DNA of 64,000 bases. Origin: Symsagittifera roscoffensis. Lineage: Eukaryota > Xenacoelomorpha > Acoela > Convolutidae. Where the stretch lies: positions 2,854,001 to 2,918,000 of the forward strand of contig NC_087068.1 of NCBI RefSeq assembly GCF_963678635.1, given 5' to 3'. Positions 1 through 10,600 of the stretch are shown piece by piece. Below the pieces are notes generated by a model. It made no database searches, was not told the origin of the DNA, and worked only from the letters and a program-made list of their open reading frames with translations. A program made the position numbers and the translations under genes. Position 1 is the stretch's first letter. Each line of letters opens with the position of its first letter.

Positions 1-2
1 TC

Positions 3-218
3 AACGAATATCAGGCACTGCATCAGGACGTCCAGCTGGAGCTAAAGTCTTTGCGGATTGTGTTCGAACACCAAGACAATCTGCCAGCTGTTTTGTCCAA
101 GCTTCGTTCAAACACGAAAAAGAAATCTCAATCGAGAAGGAGGGCGGAGAAAAGAAAACGGGTGAACAGAGGTGAGGAAACTGTTGGTCCGACTGACGAG
201 GAGGCTTCAACGGAGAGG
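3..218 (+). CDS. Open fragment at left edge, possible exon ending at a splice donor
   Basis: The frame starting at base 3 is open from the window edge to a TAA at 225-227 and encodes a basic, lysine/arginine-rich stretch (KKKSQSRRRAEKRKR). It runs into AGG|GTGAGT at 216-224, a strong match to a eukaryotic 5' splice site. It could be the N-terminal exon of the Penelope-like element that follows, since introns are known in that class, or an exon of an unrelated host gene. The best acceptor I see (TTTGTCTAG ending at 433) does not restore the frame of the downstream RT ORF, so the link is unproven. No domain recognised. Confidence 0.3.
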
Positions 219-433
219 GTGAGTTAAACTTGTGTTATTTGTGTTGCTTTGTGTCTTGTGAGGTTTGTTCCTCGTGGCCTGCAAACCAATGAGCACAGTT
301 GTACTCCCACCTCCAATCTTGATTTGGACTTTAAGAAACAACTTCACTTGGAAATTAGTCCGTGATTATGCATCCATATATGTTAAATTTATCAACTGTC
401 ACCAACATGTTAAATTTTTGATAGTTTGTCTAG

Positions 434-2926
434 AAAACGACATTATTCCTGATATTTTGAGGTTCAGGGTACCGGAAAATGGGGTGTTTTCGAACCAAGC
501 GGCACATAGTTTTCAGACAAAACTTTTAAGAACGGAGATAAACAAGGCAAGGACAGATAAGAAAAACGTTGAAGTCAAACTAGAAAGGGCGAGAGGCGCA
601 GTACAGAGGGGTGGAGATGAGAAGTTTTGGCCTTCGGTACTTAAGTACTTAAGTCTTAGGGGACAAAGACAAACAACAACAGCCAAAGAGACCCATCAGA
701 AGAAGCTAATGAAACTATCGGAAAGGCAAGACCGACCTCTAGGGAAGCAAGGTGAGGGTTCGGTAAGGGCTCTTGATGATGTTGAATTACCAAATTGTGT
801 CCAACAAGTGTTGGCATTAGGGCCGAAACATCTCGTCAGGGATAAATTTAACGAGACACACTTTCTCGCCGACATTGACATCTTTCTATCGGATCTCAAA
901 AATAGTAAATTCCCCGGGGATGCCCTTTGTGAGATCGAAGCTGTGGCAAAAGCCTATGCTAAAAAGGTAAAACAAACACCATCTGACAAAGGCGTTGAGA
1001 AGACTCGAAAGTATCTGAAGAGTAATGGATTAGTTGCGGTACCGTATGACAAAGCCGTTGGTTTTTGTGTAATGAGGAAGGAAACCTACGAGAAAAAGTT
1101 GTCGGAGACATTAGATTCAAATCAATTCAGCAAAAGTAAAAGGAACAAGTGATGCAATTGTTTTGAAGATAGAAAGATACATCAATAAGGAGTTGTTAGC
1201 TATGATGAAAAAAGACGAAATAAGTGAGAATCTCTACACAAAGATGAGGTCTACTGGGGGCAGCCCGCCAGGCTTTATGGGTTGGCGAAAGTGCATAAAG
1301 TGAATACCCCATTAACACCGGTTCTCTCCTTGCCTGGTAGCTCTTATTATAACTTGAACAAGGTTCTTGCAAAATTTTTCGAGAAAATTGAGGGCGCAAA
1401 CATCGACACAAACTCACTAGATGCGAGAGAAATCTTAGAGAGCACTAATCATGAGCCCAATGAAAATTTGATAACTCTAGATGTGAAGAGTTTGTATACA
1501 AATGTTCCACTGAAAGAAGCAATAGATATAGCTGTGAGAAAAATGTATAAGCAAGATGAACCACCATCAATTGCTAGGAAAACCATGAAGAGACTGTTGA
1601 ACATGGCTGTTAGTCAAGTCCATTTCAAGTGCAATGAAACATGGTACGTTCAGAAAGATGGTTTGGCAATGGGGGCATCTCTTGCCGTTATTTTAGCAAA
1701 TCTTTGGCTGAAGCAGTACGAAACTGCACTCTCGAGGGATATACCCGAAATGTTTTTGCCCGAGAAAGATCTCAACGGAATATGTCCCGACTGCAATAAG
1801 AAAGTCACGTACAGGTCGAAAGGTGTAGAATGTGAATGCTGTTTGAACTGGTATCACGTAAAATGCGGTGATATATTAGATAATGAGTATCCAAATATAA
1901 GTGAAACCGTCTGGTACTGTAGAAAATGCATCGCAATAAGAGAGAAAATAAGTCAGTGCAGCAAGCTAAGTTATTTCTCTGTTTCGTTGACGATATAGTG
2001 GGAACAGTGAAGGTTGATCCTGAAAAAGTGCTACGGGCTGCAAACTTACTACATCCAAATTTACAGTTCACAAAAGAGACACCAAACACAAACGGAAAAT
2101 TGGCATTTTTGGATTTACAAATTAGTTTTGACAAAAGCAGGAAACTTAACTGTGGGTGGTATCAAAAACCAACAGACACAGGTACCATACTAAATTTTAG
2201 AAGCTGTGACCCCCTTCAGTACAAGAGAAGTGTGATTGAAGGAACTGTTCACCGGGTTTTCCGCAGTACGTCAACATGGGAAGAATATGATAAGGCTATG
2301 AAAATCAACCGTGAGCAGTGGTTGGATAACCAATATCCGGAAAGTTGGTCGTCGCGGGTTGCAACCCATGCCCTTGAAAAGATCCTCAGGGAGGGCAAAA
2401 ACAAAAAGAACATGGCTGAGAAAAAGAAGCCCTGTGATTATAGCAATGATTCACCTCCCATCTTGATGGTCCAATATAGGGGGAATCACAAACAGATATT
2501 AGCAAAAAAAAAGTGCGCGATATCACCAATGCGCAGATAATTTTCACGACGAGAAAAATGAAAACTTGTATGCCCTCTCTAAAATCCTCCTTTTCCAATG
2601 AACTGAAATCAAAAGTAGTGTACAGACTTGAATGTTGTGGGTGCAAATCCATCTATGTTGGTCAGACGGTCCGACATCTCACCACAAGGATTGAGGAACA
2701 CCGAAAAGAGGACACCCCAGTTGGACAGCATATAAGGCAGTTTGGTAGTGAGAGTGGTAAGTCTGAGTTTAAATGGGAAATAATCGACTAGGCGTCCAGC
2801 AGCATCAAGTTACTTACATTAGAGGCGCTGCACATTAGGAAAGAGAGACCGGCAATTAACACGCGCGATGAGTTTAGAAGTAGGGAGCTGACACTAAGAC
2901 CATGGTTCCAGAATCACAAATTTCTG
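434..2926 (+). pseudogene. Penelope-like RT / GIY-YIG polyprotein, frameshifted
   Basis: Segments in order: 434-1152 is the N-terminal part up to the block ending VGFCVMRKETYEKKL; a TGA stop lies at 1150. A one-base shift near 1250 breaks the block that should read GGQPARLYGLAKVHKV; from about 1270 the fingers and palm continue (VLSLPGSSYYNL, LDVKSLYTNVPL, GLAMGASLAVILANL). A PHD-type insert follows at 1783-1929. A second shift near 1950-1980 leads into the palm block with FVDD (catalytic Asp pair) and the thumb, to 2540. Another shift leads into 2513-2791 with the GIY-YIG core (SIYVGQT, TRIEEH), a TAG at 2789, and a recognisable tail to about 2926. When intact, such proteins nick DNA with GIY-YIG and prime reverse transcription at the target. 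This copy cannot encode a functional protein. Confidence 0.85.
1783..1929 (+). other. PHD-like zinc finger inserted in the Penelope RT
   Basis: The translation shows CPDC, then C-E-C-C, then W-Y-H-V-K-C, then W-Y-C-R-K-C, i.e. the Cys4-His-Cys3 spacing of a PHD finger with the usual Trp before the last Cys pair. It sits between the RT block GLAMGASLAVILANL and the catalytic FVDD block, where most Penelope RTs have only a short linker. PHD fingers commonly read histone H3 tails, so a chromatin-targeting role is a natural inference, but nothing here proves ligand binding. Confidence 0.75.
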
Positions 2927-2935
2927 GCTCAAACA

Positions 2936-3381
2936 AAAAATTTTGAAATAACTTACATGTTAGCATAAAAATTAGCGACAAAACGAAAATGTAAAAACAA
3001 AAAAGTGATAACTCAAAAATTTGTGACAAAATCTTTAAAATTGTTACATAATAGTTGTTACATAATTTCAGTAATATTTGTAAAATTTTGATTGGTTGAT
3101 TTTTTAAATATTGAAATAATGACGGGTATGACAATTTTTATGATATTTGATCATTTTGTACAGATAGTTTAGAATTTTTAAAACCTGAAGATGCACAAAA
3201 ATGTGCGAAAACGTTTGTTTGAATTTTCAATTTGAACGCATTCTCAAATTAAATTCCAATGCCCAGATCCACATCTACAATAGAATTGAGCTGTCTGTGA
3301 AGTTGTTATTTATGGAGTTGATGGATATATGTAAGAGAAATATAATATACAAGTGTTACAAATAAAAAATTTCGTCGAAAG
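2936..3381. other. AT-rich non-coding stretch between PLE and LTR element 1
   Basis: No supported ORF, tRNA or repeat unit is visible. It is AT-rich and probably contains the 3' tail of the Penelope-like element plus the sequence into which LTR element 1 inserted. The short minus-strand ORF here is low-complexity and I do not support it. Confidence 0.5.
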
Positions 3382-3694
3382 TTATGTGACATTCGACCAG
3401 AATGGACGAAAATGCAGTTTCGAGTTTTTACTAGCGAACCTTCCGAACTGGCGGTTTTGAAAGATTAAGAACGTTATTAAGACGATTGGACAAATCGTGA
3501 AGGCTGGAGGATTTGGAAATTCCTAAATTTTAAAAATTCGAAATGATGACGTAATAATTCTAGAAACTTCAAAACGGCCATTTTAGAGAAAAACCAAAAT
3601 AGAAACACAACAACGATAGTTGCGACGACGACAACAGCGGAAAAATTGAGAATCGGAATCAGAAAAAAGCATAAATAGCAGAGACCGCTCCGAG

Positions 3695-3744
3695 TTGCAA
3701 CTATTGTGCCGCTACAATAGTTGCAAGGCCGTTGCGAACAACGG
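3695..3744 (+). promoter_or_regulatory. Conserved double hairpin in LTR
   Basis: TTGCAACTATTGT (3695-3707) pairs perfectly with ACAATAGTTGCAA (3714-3726) around a 6-nt loop, immediately followed by CCGTTG-CGAA-CAACGG (3729-3744). Both stems are present in all four LTRs of the window; only loop bases vary. A transcript structure comparable in position to retroviral R-region hairpins is inferred. Confidence 0.6.
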
Positions 3745-3750
3745 TGAAGG

Positions 3751-3991
3751 GTGGAAAACCAGCCTTCCGGAAGGAGAATAAGAGTCTTTGTAACAGTCGC
3801 CTACTTCGGTCACATATGAGGCTTAAGAAGAACAGGCCCTATAACCATTGGCTCAAGAGTCAGAAACACTATCTCTTGTGTTATTCTACCTCAAAAACGG
3901 TCGGAGCCAATTCGGTTCGCTTGCGACATGAGACTAGAACCCGTTACAGAAGAGTGGAAAACCAGCCTTCCGGAAGGAGAATAAGAGTCTT
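3751..3991 (+). repeat. 165-bp insertion flanked by 38-bp direct repeats in the LTR
   Basis: The 38-bp segment beginning GTGGAAAACCAGCC occurs at 3751-3788 and again at 3954-3991; the 3' LTR has it once (from about 29815). The inserted 3789-3953 stretch is absent from the other three LTRs. TGTAAC near its left edge (3788-3793) and GTTACA near its right edge are inverted copies of each other. Origin not recognised. Confidence 0.7.
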
Positions 3992-4426
3992 ATTTCCCCG
4001 AATTCAGGAATCCGGAGGGGTCTCGGGATTTGAACTGAAACTATTTTATACAAATTTTAGCTTCCCTATCATGTCCTAAATTGAATTTAATTAACATCTG
4101 ATTTCATTTTGCAAGGATGAGAAGCTGAGAGTTGGGGAAAAGGGTTGATCCATCTTCGATGGAGATGATGATTTTTATCTACTGAACAAAAACAATAGTA
4201 ATATAATAAGTAGTAGCCCTGTTTTTAGGAGTGACCTCGTGGTCTGGGGATACAGAGACCCAGCCATGAGCTCAGTAATTTTGCATGTAATTCAGTTAAT
4301 TTGAGCGTTCTGGTCGAAGCCGGAGAACAGTAACGTTTTTGTCGACCCGATGTTAGGAAAACCACCAAAAGAACTGGCTTTGGCAGAGACGGTGAAAAGC
4401 ATGTAGAGCAGTGTTTAGCCTCTGGC

Positions 4427-4673
4427 CAGTCGTTTTAGAACCTAGCTTTATTTTCCGTCGATATGTACTTCCGGGCGAATGTTACACTTAATTTCCAATC
4501 TACACCCCTCTGTACTGCGCCTCTCGCCCTTTCTAGTTTGACTTCAACGTTTTTCTCATCTGTCCTTGCCTTGTTTATCTCTGTTCTTAAAACTTTTGTC
4601 TGAAAACTGTGTACAGTCGTTTTAGGACCTAGCTTTATTTTCCGTCGATATGTACTTCCGGGCGAATGTTACA
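4427..4673 (+). repeat. 60-bp LTR-end duplication around an inverted PLE fragment
   Basis: CAGTCGTTTTAG... to ...GAATGTTACA occurs at 4427-4486 and again at 4614-4673 with one obvious mismatch. Between them, roughly 4497-4612 is the reverse complement of Penelope-like element bases 503-618 of this same window, with only a few mismatches. This is either a 5'-truncated PLE insertion with a long target duplication or a template switch during reverse transcription. Confidence 0.85.
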
Positions 4674-7615
4674 TAGATGTTTTTATGGCGCTCCTGGGTG
4701 TTATTTTTTTTAACACCATGACCGGCAGAACCGTTAACGAGCACTCCGCGCCGAGCGGATGCTCACATTAACGCCCTTAATAGGCCAAAACCGCCGGGGC
4801 GAAAGGGTAGTTCGGAACGCGGAAGCCTTCCGGATTACCGTGAATAGCTTTTTAACCTAGTTAAGTCCGAAAATTCACGAACCAGGAAGGGTGGGGAGAT
4901 AGGCCATCCCCTCGTTCCCTGAGAGGTTTGTGACCAAAAACACTTAAAGATATATATAAAACCAAACAAAAAGTAGTATAGTACCCAAGAAAAACAAAAA
5001 TCATAAAAAATAACCGAAAAAACCAAAAACAGTAAGAAAGTTAAAAAAATCTGTAGAAATCATCCCCCCAGACAAGATGTGTTCCGACCCTCCCGTTTGT
5101 TGTTGATAGATATATTGTTGTTACAGGCATTTAAATCAATCAGGATTGTTACGATCATTTTTGTAGCGCGTTTGTGAGGCTTGTACTGTAGGGTTGTTTG
5201 AGTATTTAAGCACGTTAATGCTAATTTGCGCTCAATCCGGAAGGGTCTGCTGACTTGCGCTAAATCCGGAGGGGTCTTGGGAGAAGACTGATCCGGCAAG
5301 CAGTACAAGGAGCGACAAGAAGGGGCTCAACGACAACAACAATCGACTGTTGGGTATCGTTAACAATCTTTGTATCCGTTTTGGTACAAAAATTAAGATA
5401 GTAATCTGTGGGGGGCTCGACAGTGCTGTACTGTAGTGACCCTTCACCGAACTGCGAATATCCGAGTTAAGCACCTTAATTCGGATATTGAACAAACCCG
5501 GAGGGGTATAGTATTACTAATATTATTACTTATATAGCCCATATTAATACTCCTATATCGTTTTTCAGTAAAAAAAAACAAAGAAAACAGACCGGTTTTT
5601 AGGGTCAAAATAGCGATTTTTTGATTCCCCAACAAATCGCAATTTTTGACATATCGATATTTTTTGAAACCGGAAAAAGCGCCAAATTAATGTGTTACAT
5701 CGTAATTGCACTACTATAACAAGAAGAACCGGTTAAATTTTGTTCGGAAGTGGTTGGAACTATTTTGGTATCAAAAACCGAATTTTCGTGATTTTTGACA
5801 AAACGGAACACTATAAAATCAGAAAATTTTTTGAAATCTTTGAGCTAGGACAGTAAAAATAGTTGTTCGGACAACGTCCACTAGTGAATCTACAGGTTCA
5901 AAAACCCGCTTCCCAAAACCTTCCGGGTTACAGAGAAATCGAACTTAACGTGTTTGATTCAGTGGATTCATCAATCCGGAGGGGCCCAGGTAGCATAGTT
6001 TTTCACAAGTTTTTTCAACTAAAGCGTTTTAGATCGGGTCTTTTGCATTGAACTAAAAGAGTATAGGACTTCTGAGCTCGGATCAATAATTTTTAGGTCG
6101 AAAAGAACAGAATTGCGGAAAAAGTTAGGCGGAACCTATAAGAGAGAAATTTCTTGACTTTAGAGGAAAGACGTTTTGGTTAATAACTTTGGAACTACTG
6201 GACGGATCCAGTTGATCTTGGTACCAATAGATCAGAAATTAGATGAGCTTACTAATAAGGACAAAAATTATTCGAAAAATTAAGCGTGAAATTTTTTTGA
6301 GATTGTTTTTAGCAAATTCACCAATTCGCGAGGGTAGACCCCTCACGTTTTATAATTTTTTTTTGGAAAGCCCTTAAACCCCTACCAAAGGTTAGAAACG
6401 GTTGAGTAAGGCAATTTTACGCTGTTCTAGAAGAATAGGGAAGGCTAAAGGCACCGGAAAACCTTGATAGAGCCGAAACTAGGCTAGCGATAAGACCCTT
6501 CACCGTTAGCGTGAATTGTCAAATAAGAGGCTTAACTTCAATCCGGAAGGGTCTAGGGAAGGACCACATACCCTTCCTAGTTGATACAGAAAGCATAATA
6601 GCATCGGAGAACGTAACCGGAGGGGTATAGGTTGAAAATCAGGGAAGTCTCGAAAATGCTATTTTTACAAAAACCGGAGGGCTCCCAATCCGGAGGGGTC
6701 AAAATATATATTTTTTCCTAATTCGGAGGGGTCCCAATCCGGAGGGGTCTTGTTTTCACAAAACCGGAGGGGTCCCAAACCGGAGGGGTCTCATTTTTGC
6801 CGATCCGGAGGGGTCCTATTTTTGCCAATCCGGAGGGTTACTGTTTTTGTCAACCCGGAGGGGCATTATTTTATTAAAGGACTTAAGCAAATAGAAGAAA
6901 AGATAATAGTAAGGGGTGTTAGGTTATTAAGAGACAGGCTAGGAACCAGTGACTGCACTGGTAACTTGCCTTTTTTTTTAAAAAAAAAAGACCAGACCAA
7001 AACAAAACAGGTCCAAACTCGGATATTCGCGACACTAAATCTAGAGTTTGTAACTCATTGGTGTGGATTGAAATCCTAAAACGTTTTTGAGAAAAGTGAC
7101 TGCCCTTAGGATTTTAGTAGGCCTAGCTCGGGCAGTCCGAAGGCAGATAGGTAACACAGGACTCGGTGGGTGCAATAGACGCCCACTTGAGAAAATTACT
7201 GCCTTCAAGTTTTGTCTGTTTGGTGCAGCACCAAGCAGGGAAAGCTCTTTCTTTAAAAAACAAGTTCGACTATTGTACTGCGACTGACTAAAAGTACAAT
7301 ACGCATACGTTTTTCATAGAGATATTCTTATTTTGTTATATCTGGTTTTAAATCAACAATTTGTGCTTGAATACACTATCTTTTAAATTGACTGATATCA
7401 TCATACTGTGCTAGTTCTCAAATCTTACGGCTACAATCGATTGTTGTGAATAAGTTGTGAATACGCTGTATTGTGATAAAATTCAAGGATTCGTGGTCAC
7501 CATTTAATAGAAATTTTTGGAATTTATTGTGTTGTGTTATATTATTGATAGTCAAACTAGAAGGTCTTTAACAATCGAATTGAGTGTATAGGCATTAAGA
7601 AGTGATAAATTGAGA
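4674..7615 (+). other. Long structured 5' leader of element 1 with CCGGAGGGGTC repeats
   Basis: About 2.9 kb without a credible protein. It holds more than a dozen copies of a motif close to AATCCGGAGGGGTC (from about 5236, densest at 6600-6865), often in pairs about 16 bases apart. GAATATCCGAGTTAAG (5456-5471) pairs with CTTAATTCGGATATTG (5475-5490). At its 3' end is a series of hairpins: 6945-6962 (ACCAGTG/CACTGGT), 7098-7137 (GACTGCCC/GGGCAGTC), 7166-7186 (GTGGGTG/CGCCCAC) and 7220-7234 (TTGGTGC/GCACCAA). All are kept in element 2, at most with wobble pairs. Many upstream start codons make simple scanning to gag unlikely. Packaging, internal initiation or splicing control are possible roles, all inferred. 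Confidence 0.7.
4686..4700 (+). promoter_or_regulatory. Candidate primer-binding site, element 1
   Basis: TGGCGCTCCTGGGTG lies 12 bases after the 5' LTR end. A tRNA primer would end CACCCAGGAGCGCCA. The same 15 bases occur at the same spacing in element 2 (36446-36460). I did not assign the tRNA species. Confidence 0.6.
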
Positions 7616-10600
7616 ATGAGTCTAGACAAGTCAAGAATACCTAAACGAGGTAATAGCTCTAGGAAATTCATACCTAAAAAGCAAAGAAAAGCAAATACCG
7701 ATACTTTTGTGGATCGGATCACACGAGCCCGGACCGACAAAGGGGAGTCAGAAGTCCTCAGAAGAGCGAAAAGCTATGTTAGAAGTGGAGGTCCATAAGG
7801 ACCAGGCCATGAATGAGAACCAGGAAATACATGGACCGGAGGGGAGAGACAGAAGGCTGGCGAGTGAATCTACTCCGGTAGAACAAGGCCATGATTTTGC
7901 CACTTCCACCGGGACATTGGACCGAGAGGAGATGTCGGAACTGTCCGACATCGCTACTGAGATAGTGGCAACTAGAAGATCTCCAACAGACAACACCATG
8001 ATGGCAGGCGAGACTGAGAAACCAACAACGTCCTCATCATTCTCAGAAAGAATGAAGAACACCTTCGGAAACATCTTTCCATTCACCATGGGAGTGGGCA
8101 CAGGAAAAGAAGGTGAATCACAGGAGGAAGAAGAGGACGAAGACGAGCAAGTGGATTTTGGATCTCAAGTCAGCCTCAATAGTTCGACCCAGGAGAGTGA
8201 GGCATACGTCGAAAGAGAGACTGGAACCATGGACAATTTTGGTGTGGTGAAAACGATAAGCAAAGACGCTAACACACCAGGCCAGTCGAGAGGCTTTGCG
8301 AGTATGACAAATTCAGAGACGCGAACTGGGGAGAGTAGAAACAAGGGGCTAGGCAACGCATTGGCGGATCCTGAAGTGGATAATGAAAAGACGTCGAGGC
8401 AGAGAATCAAAACCCGAATCTCGACCTGCACGAAGCTACCCGGGATCGACAGGGTGACACCGCCACTAGTGACGCAACTAGTGGATAACGGGGCAGCATT
8501 AGAAGAAGCCTTGAACAATATTGTGCGCAGTATAGGAGAACAAAATGAACAAATGTCCATAAGAATGAGTGCGCTGGAAAGAGCAGTCCACATTGAAAGA
8601 GAAAGTCTGCGGGAAGAAATAAACCGCAATAGACAAGAAGTTGGTAGGAGCGAAAAACGCTTGAAGGAAAGAACGGACGAGCACATAAGCGAAAAACTTG
8701 TCGCAAATGACAAGAGAGGCGGAACAGAGAGAGTTACGCTTAAGAGACGACATGGAGAAGTTAAGAAAAATTATTCGAAAAAATAAGCGTGAAATTTTTT
8801 TGAGATTGTTTTTAGCAAATTCACCAATTCGCAAGGGTAGACCCCTCACGTTTTATAATTTTTTTTGGAAAGCCCTTAAACCCCTACCAAAGGTTAGAAA
8901 CGGTTGGGTAAGGCAATTTTACGCTGTTCTAGAAGAATAGGGAAGGCTAAAGGCACCGGAAAACCTTGATAGAGCCGAAACTAGGCTAGCGATAAGACCC
9001 TTCACCGTTAGCGTGAATTGTCAAATAAGAGGCTTAACTTCAATCCGGAAGGGTCTAGGGAAGGACCACATACCCTTCCTAGTTGATACAGAAAGCATAA
9101 TAGCATCGGAGAACGTAACCGGAGGGGTATAGGTTGAAAATCAGGGAAGTCTCGAAAATGCTATTTTTACAAAACCGGAGGGCTCCCAATCCGGAGGGGT
9201 CAAAATATATATTTTTTCCTAATTCGGAGGGGTCCCAATCCGGAGGGGTCTTGTTTTCACAAAACCGGAGGGGTCCCAAACCGGAGGGGTCTCATTTTTG
9301 CCGATCCGGAGGGGTCCTATTTTTGCCAATCCGGAGGGTTACTGTTTTTGTCAACCCGGAGGGGCATTATTTTATTAAAGGACTTAAGCAAATAGAAGAA
9401 AAGATAATAGTAAGGGGTGTTAGGTTATTAAGAGACAGGCTAGGAACCAGTGACTGCACTGGTAACTTGCCTTTTTTTTTTAAAAAAAAGACCAGACCAA
9501 AACAAAACAGGTCCAAACTCGGATATTCGCGACACTAAATCTAGAGTTTGTAACTCATTGGTGTGGATTGAAATCCTAAAACGTTTTTGAGAAAAGTGAC
9601 TGCCCTTAGGATTTTAGTAGGCCTAGCTCGGGCAGTCCGAAGGCAGATAGGTAACACAGGACTCGGTGGGTGCAATAGACGCCCACTTGAGAAAATTACT
9701 GCCTTCAAGTTTTGTCTGTTTGGTGCAGCACCAAGCAGGGAAAGCTCTTTCTGTAAAAAACAAGTTCGACTATTGTACTGCGACTGACTAAAAGTACAAT
9801 ACACATACGTTTTTCATAGAGATATTCTTATTTTGTTATATCTGGTTTTAAATCAACAATTTGTGCTTGAATACACTATCTTTTAAATTGACTGATATCA
9901 TCATACTGTGCTAGTTCTCAAATCTTACGGCTACAATCGATTGTTGTGAATAAGTTGTGAATACGCTGTATTGCGATAAAATTCAAGGATTCGTGGTCAC
10001 CATTTAATAGAATTTTTTGGAATTTATTGTGTTGTGTTATGTTATTGATAGTCAAACTAGAAGGTCTTTAACAATCGAATTGAGTGTATAGGCATTAAGA
10101 AGTGATAAATTGAGAATGAGTCTAGACAAGTCAAGAATACCTAAACGAGGTAATAGCTCTAGGAAATTCATACCTAAAAAGCAAAGAAAAGCAAATACCG
10201 ATACTTTTGTGGATCGGATCACACGAGCCCGGACCGACAAAGGGGAGTCAGAAGTCCTCAGAAGAGCGAAAAGCTATGTTAGAAGTGGAGGTCCATAAGG
10301 ACCAGGCCATGAATGAGAACCAGGAAATACATGGACCGGAGGGGAGAGACAGAAGGCTGGCGAGTGAATCTACTCCGGTAGAACAAGGCCATGATTTTGC
10401 CACTTCCACCGGGACATTGGACCGAGAGGAGATGTCGGAACTGTCCGACATCGCTACTGAGATAGTGGCAACTAGAAGATCTCCAACAGACAACACCATG
10501 ATGGCAGGCGAGACTGAGAAACAAACAACGTCCTCATCATTCTCAGAAAGAATGAAGAACACCTTCGGAAACATCTTTCCATTCACCATGGGAGTGGGCA

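Larger units (their letters stand above)
250..2935 (+). mobile_element. Degenerate Penelope-like retroelement (RT + PHD finger + GIY-YIG)
   Basis: This region codes, across several broken frames, for the characteristic order of a Penelope-like element: N-terminal region, reverse transcriptase and C-terminal GIY-YIG endonuclease. The RT shows the Penelope-type phrases SLYTNVPL, GLAMG and FVDD. The end is placed where similarity to GIY-YIG tails fades. I could not define terminal repeats (pLTRs) or a target duplication, and the true left end may lie outside the window. A 115-bp inverted copy of bases 503-618 occurs again at about 4497-4612 inside the neighbouring LTR element. The copy is dead: at least two frameshifts and two premature stops. 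Confidence 0.85.
3385..4673 (+). repeat. 5' LTR of element 1, enlarged by two insertions
   Basis: Starts TGTGACATTC and ends GAATGTTACA. It is 1,289 bp against 903 bp for its 3' partner. The excess comes from a 165-bp insert (3789-3953) with a 38-bp duplication of flanking LTR sequence, and a 127-bp insert (4487-4613) with a 60-bp duplication of the LTR end. Outside the inserts it aligns to the 3' LTR with scattered mismatches, so this insertion is older than element 2. Confidence 0.9.

Noticed and set aside
3732-4079. 115-codon ORF inside the 5' LTR
   Set aside because: It spans the 165-bp insertion and the duplicated LTR sequence and has no counterpart in the other LTRs.
6750-7079. ORF of ~109 codons over the CCGGAGGGG array, repeated at 9134-9538
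   Set aside because: It is translation of the non-coding repeat array; the matching array in element 2 is not open in this frame.
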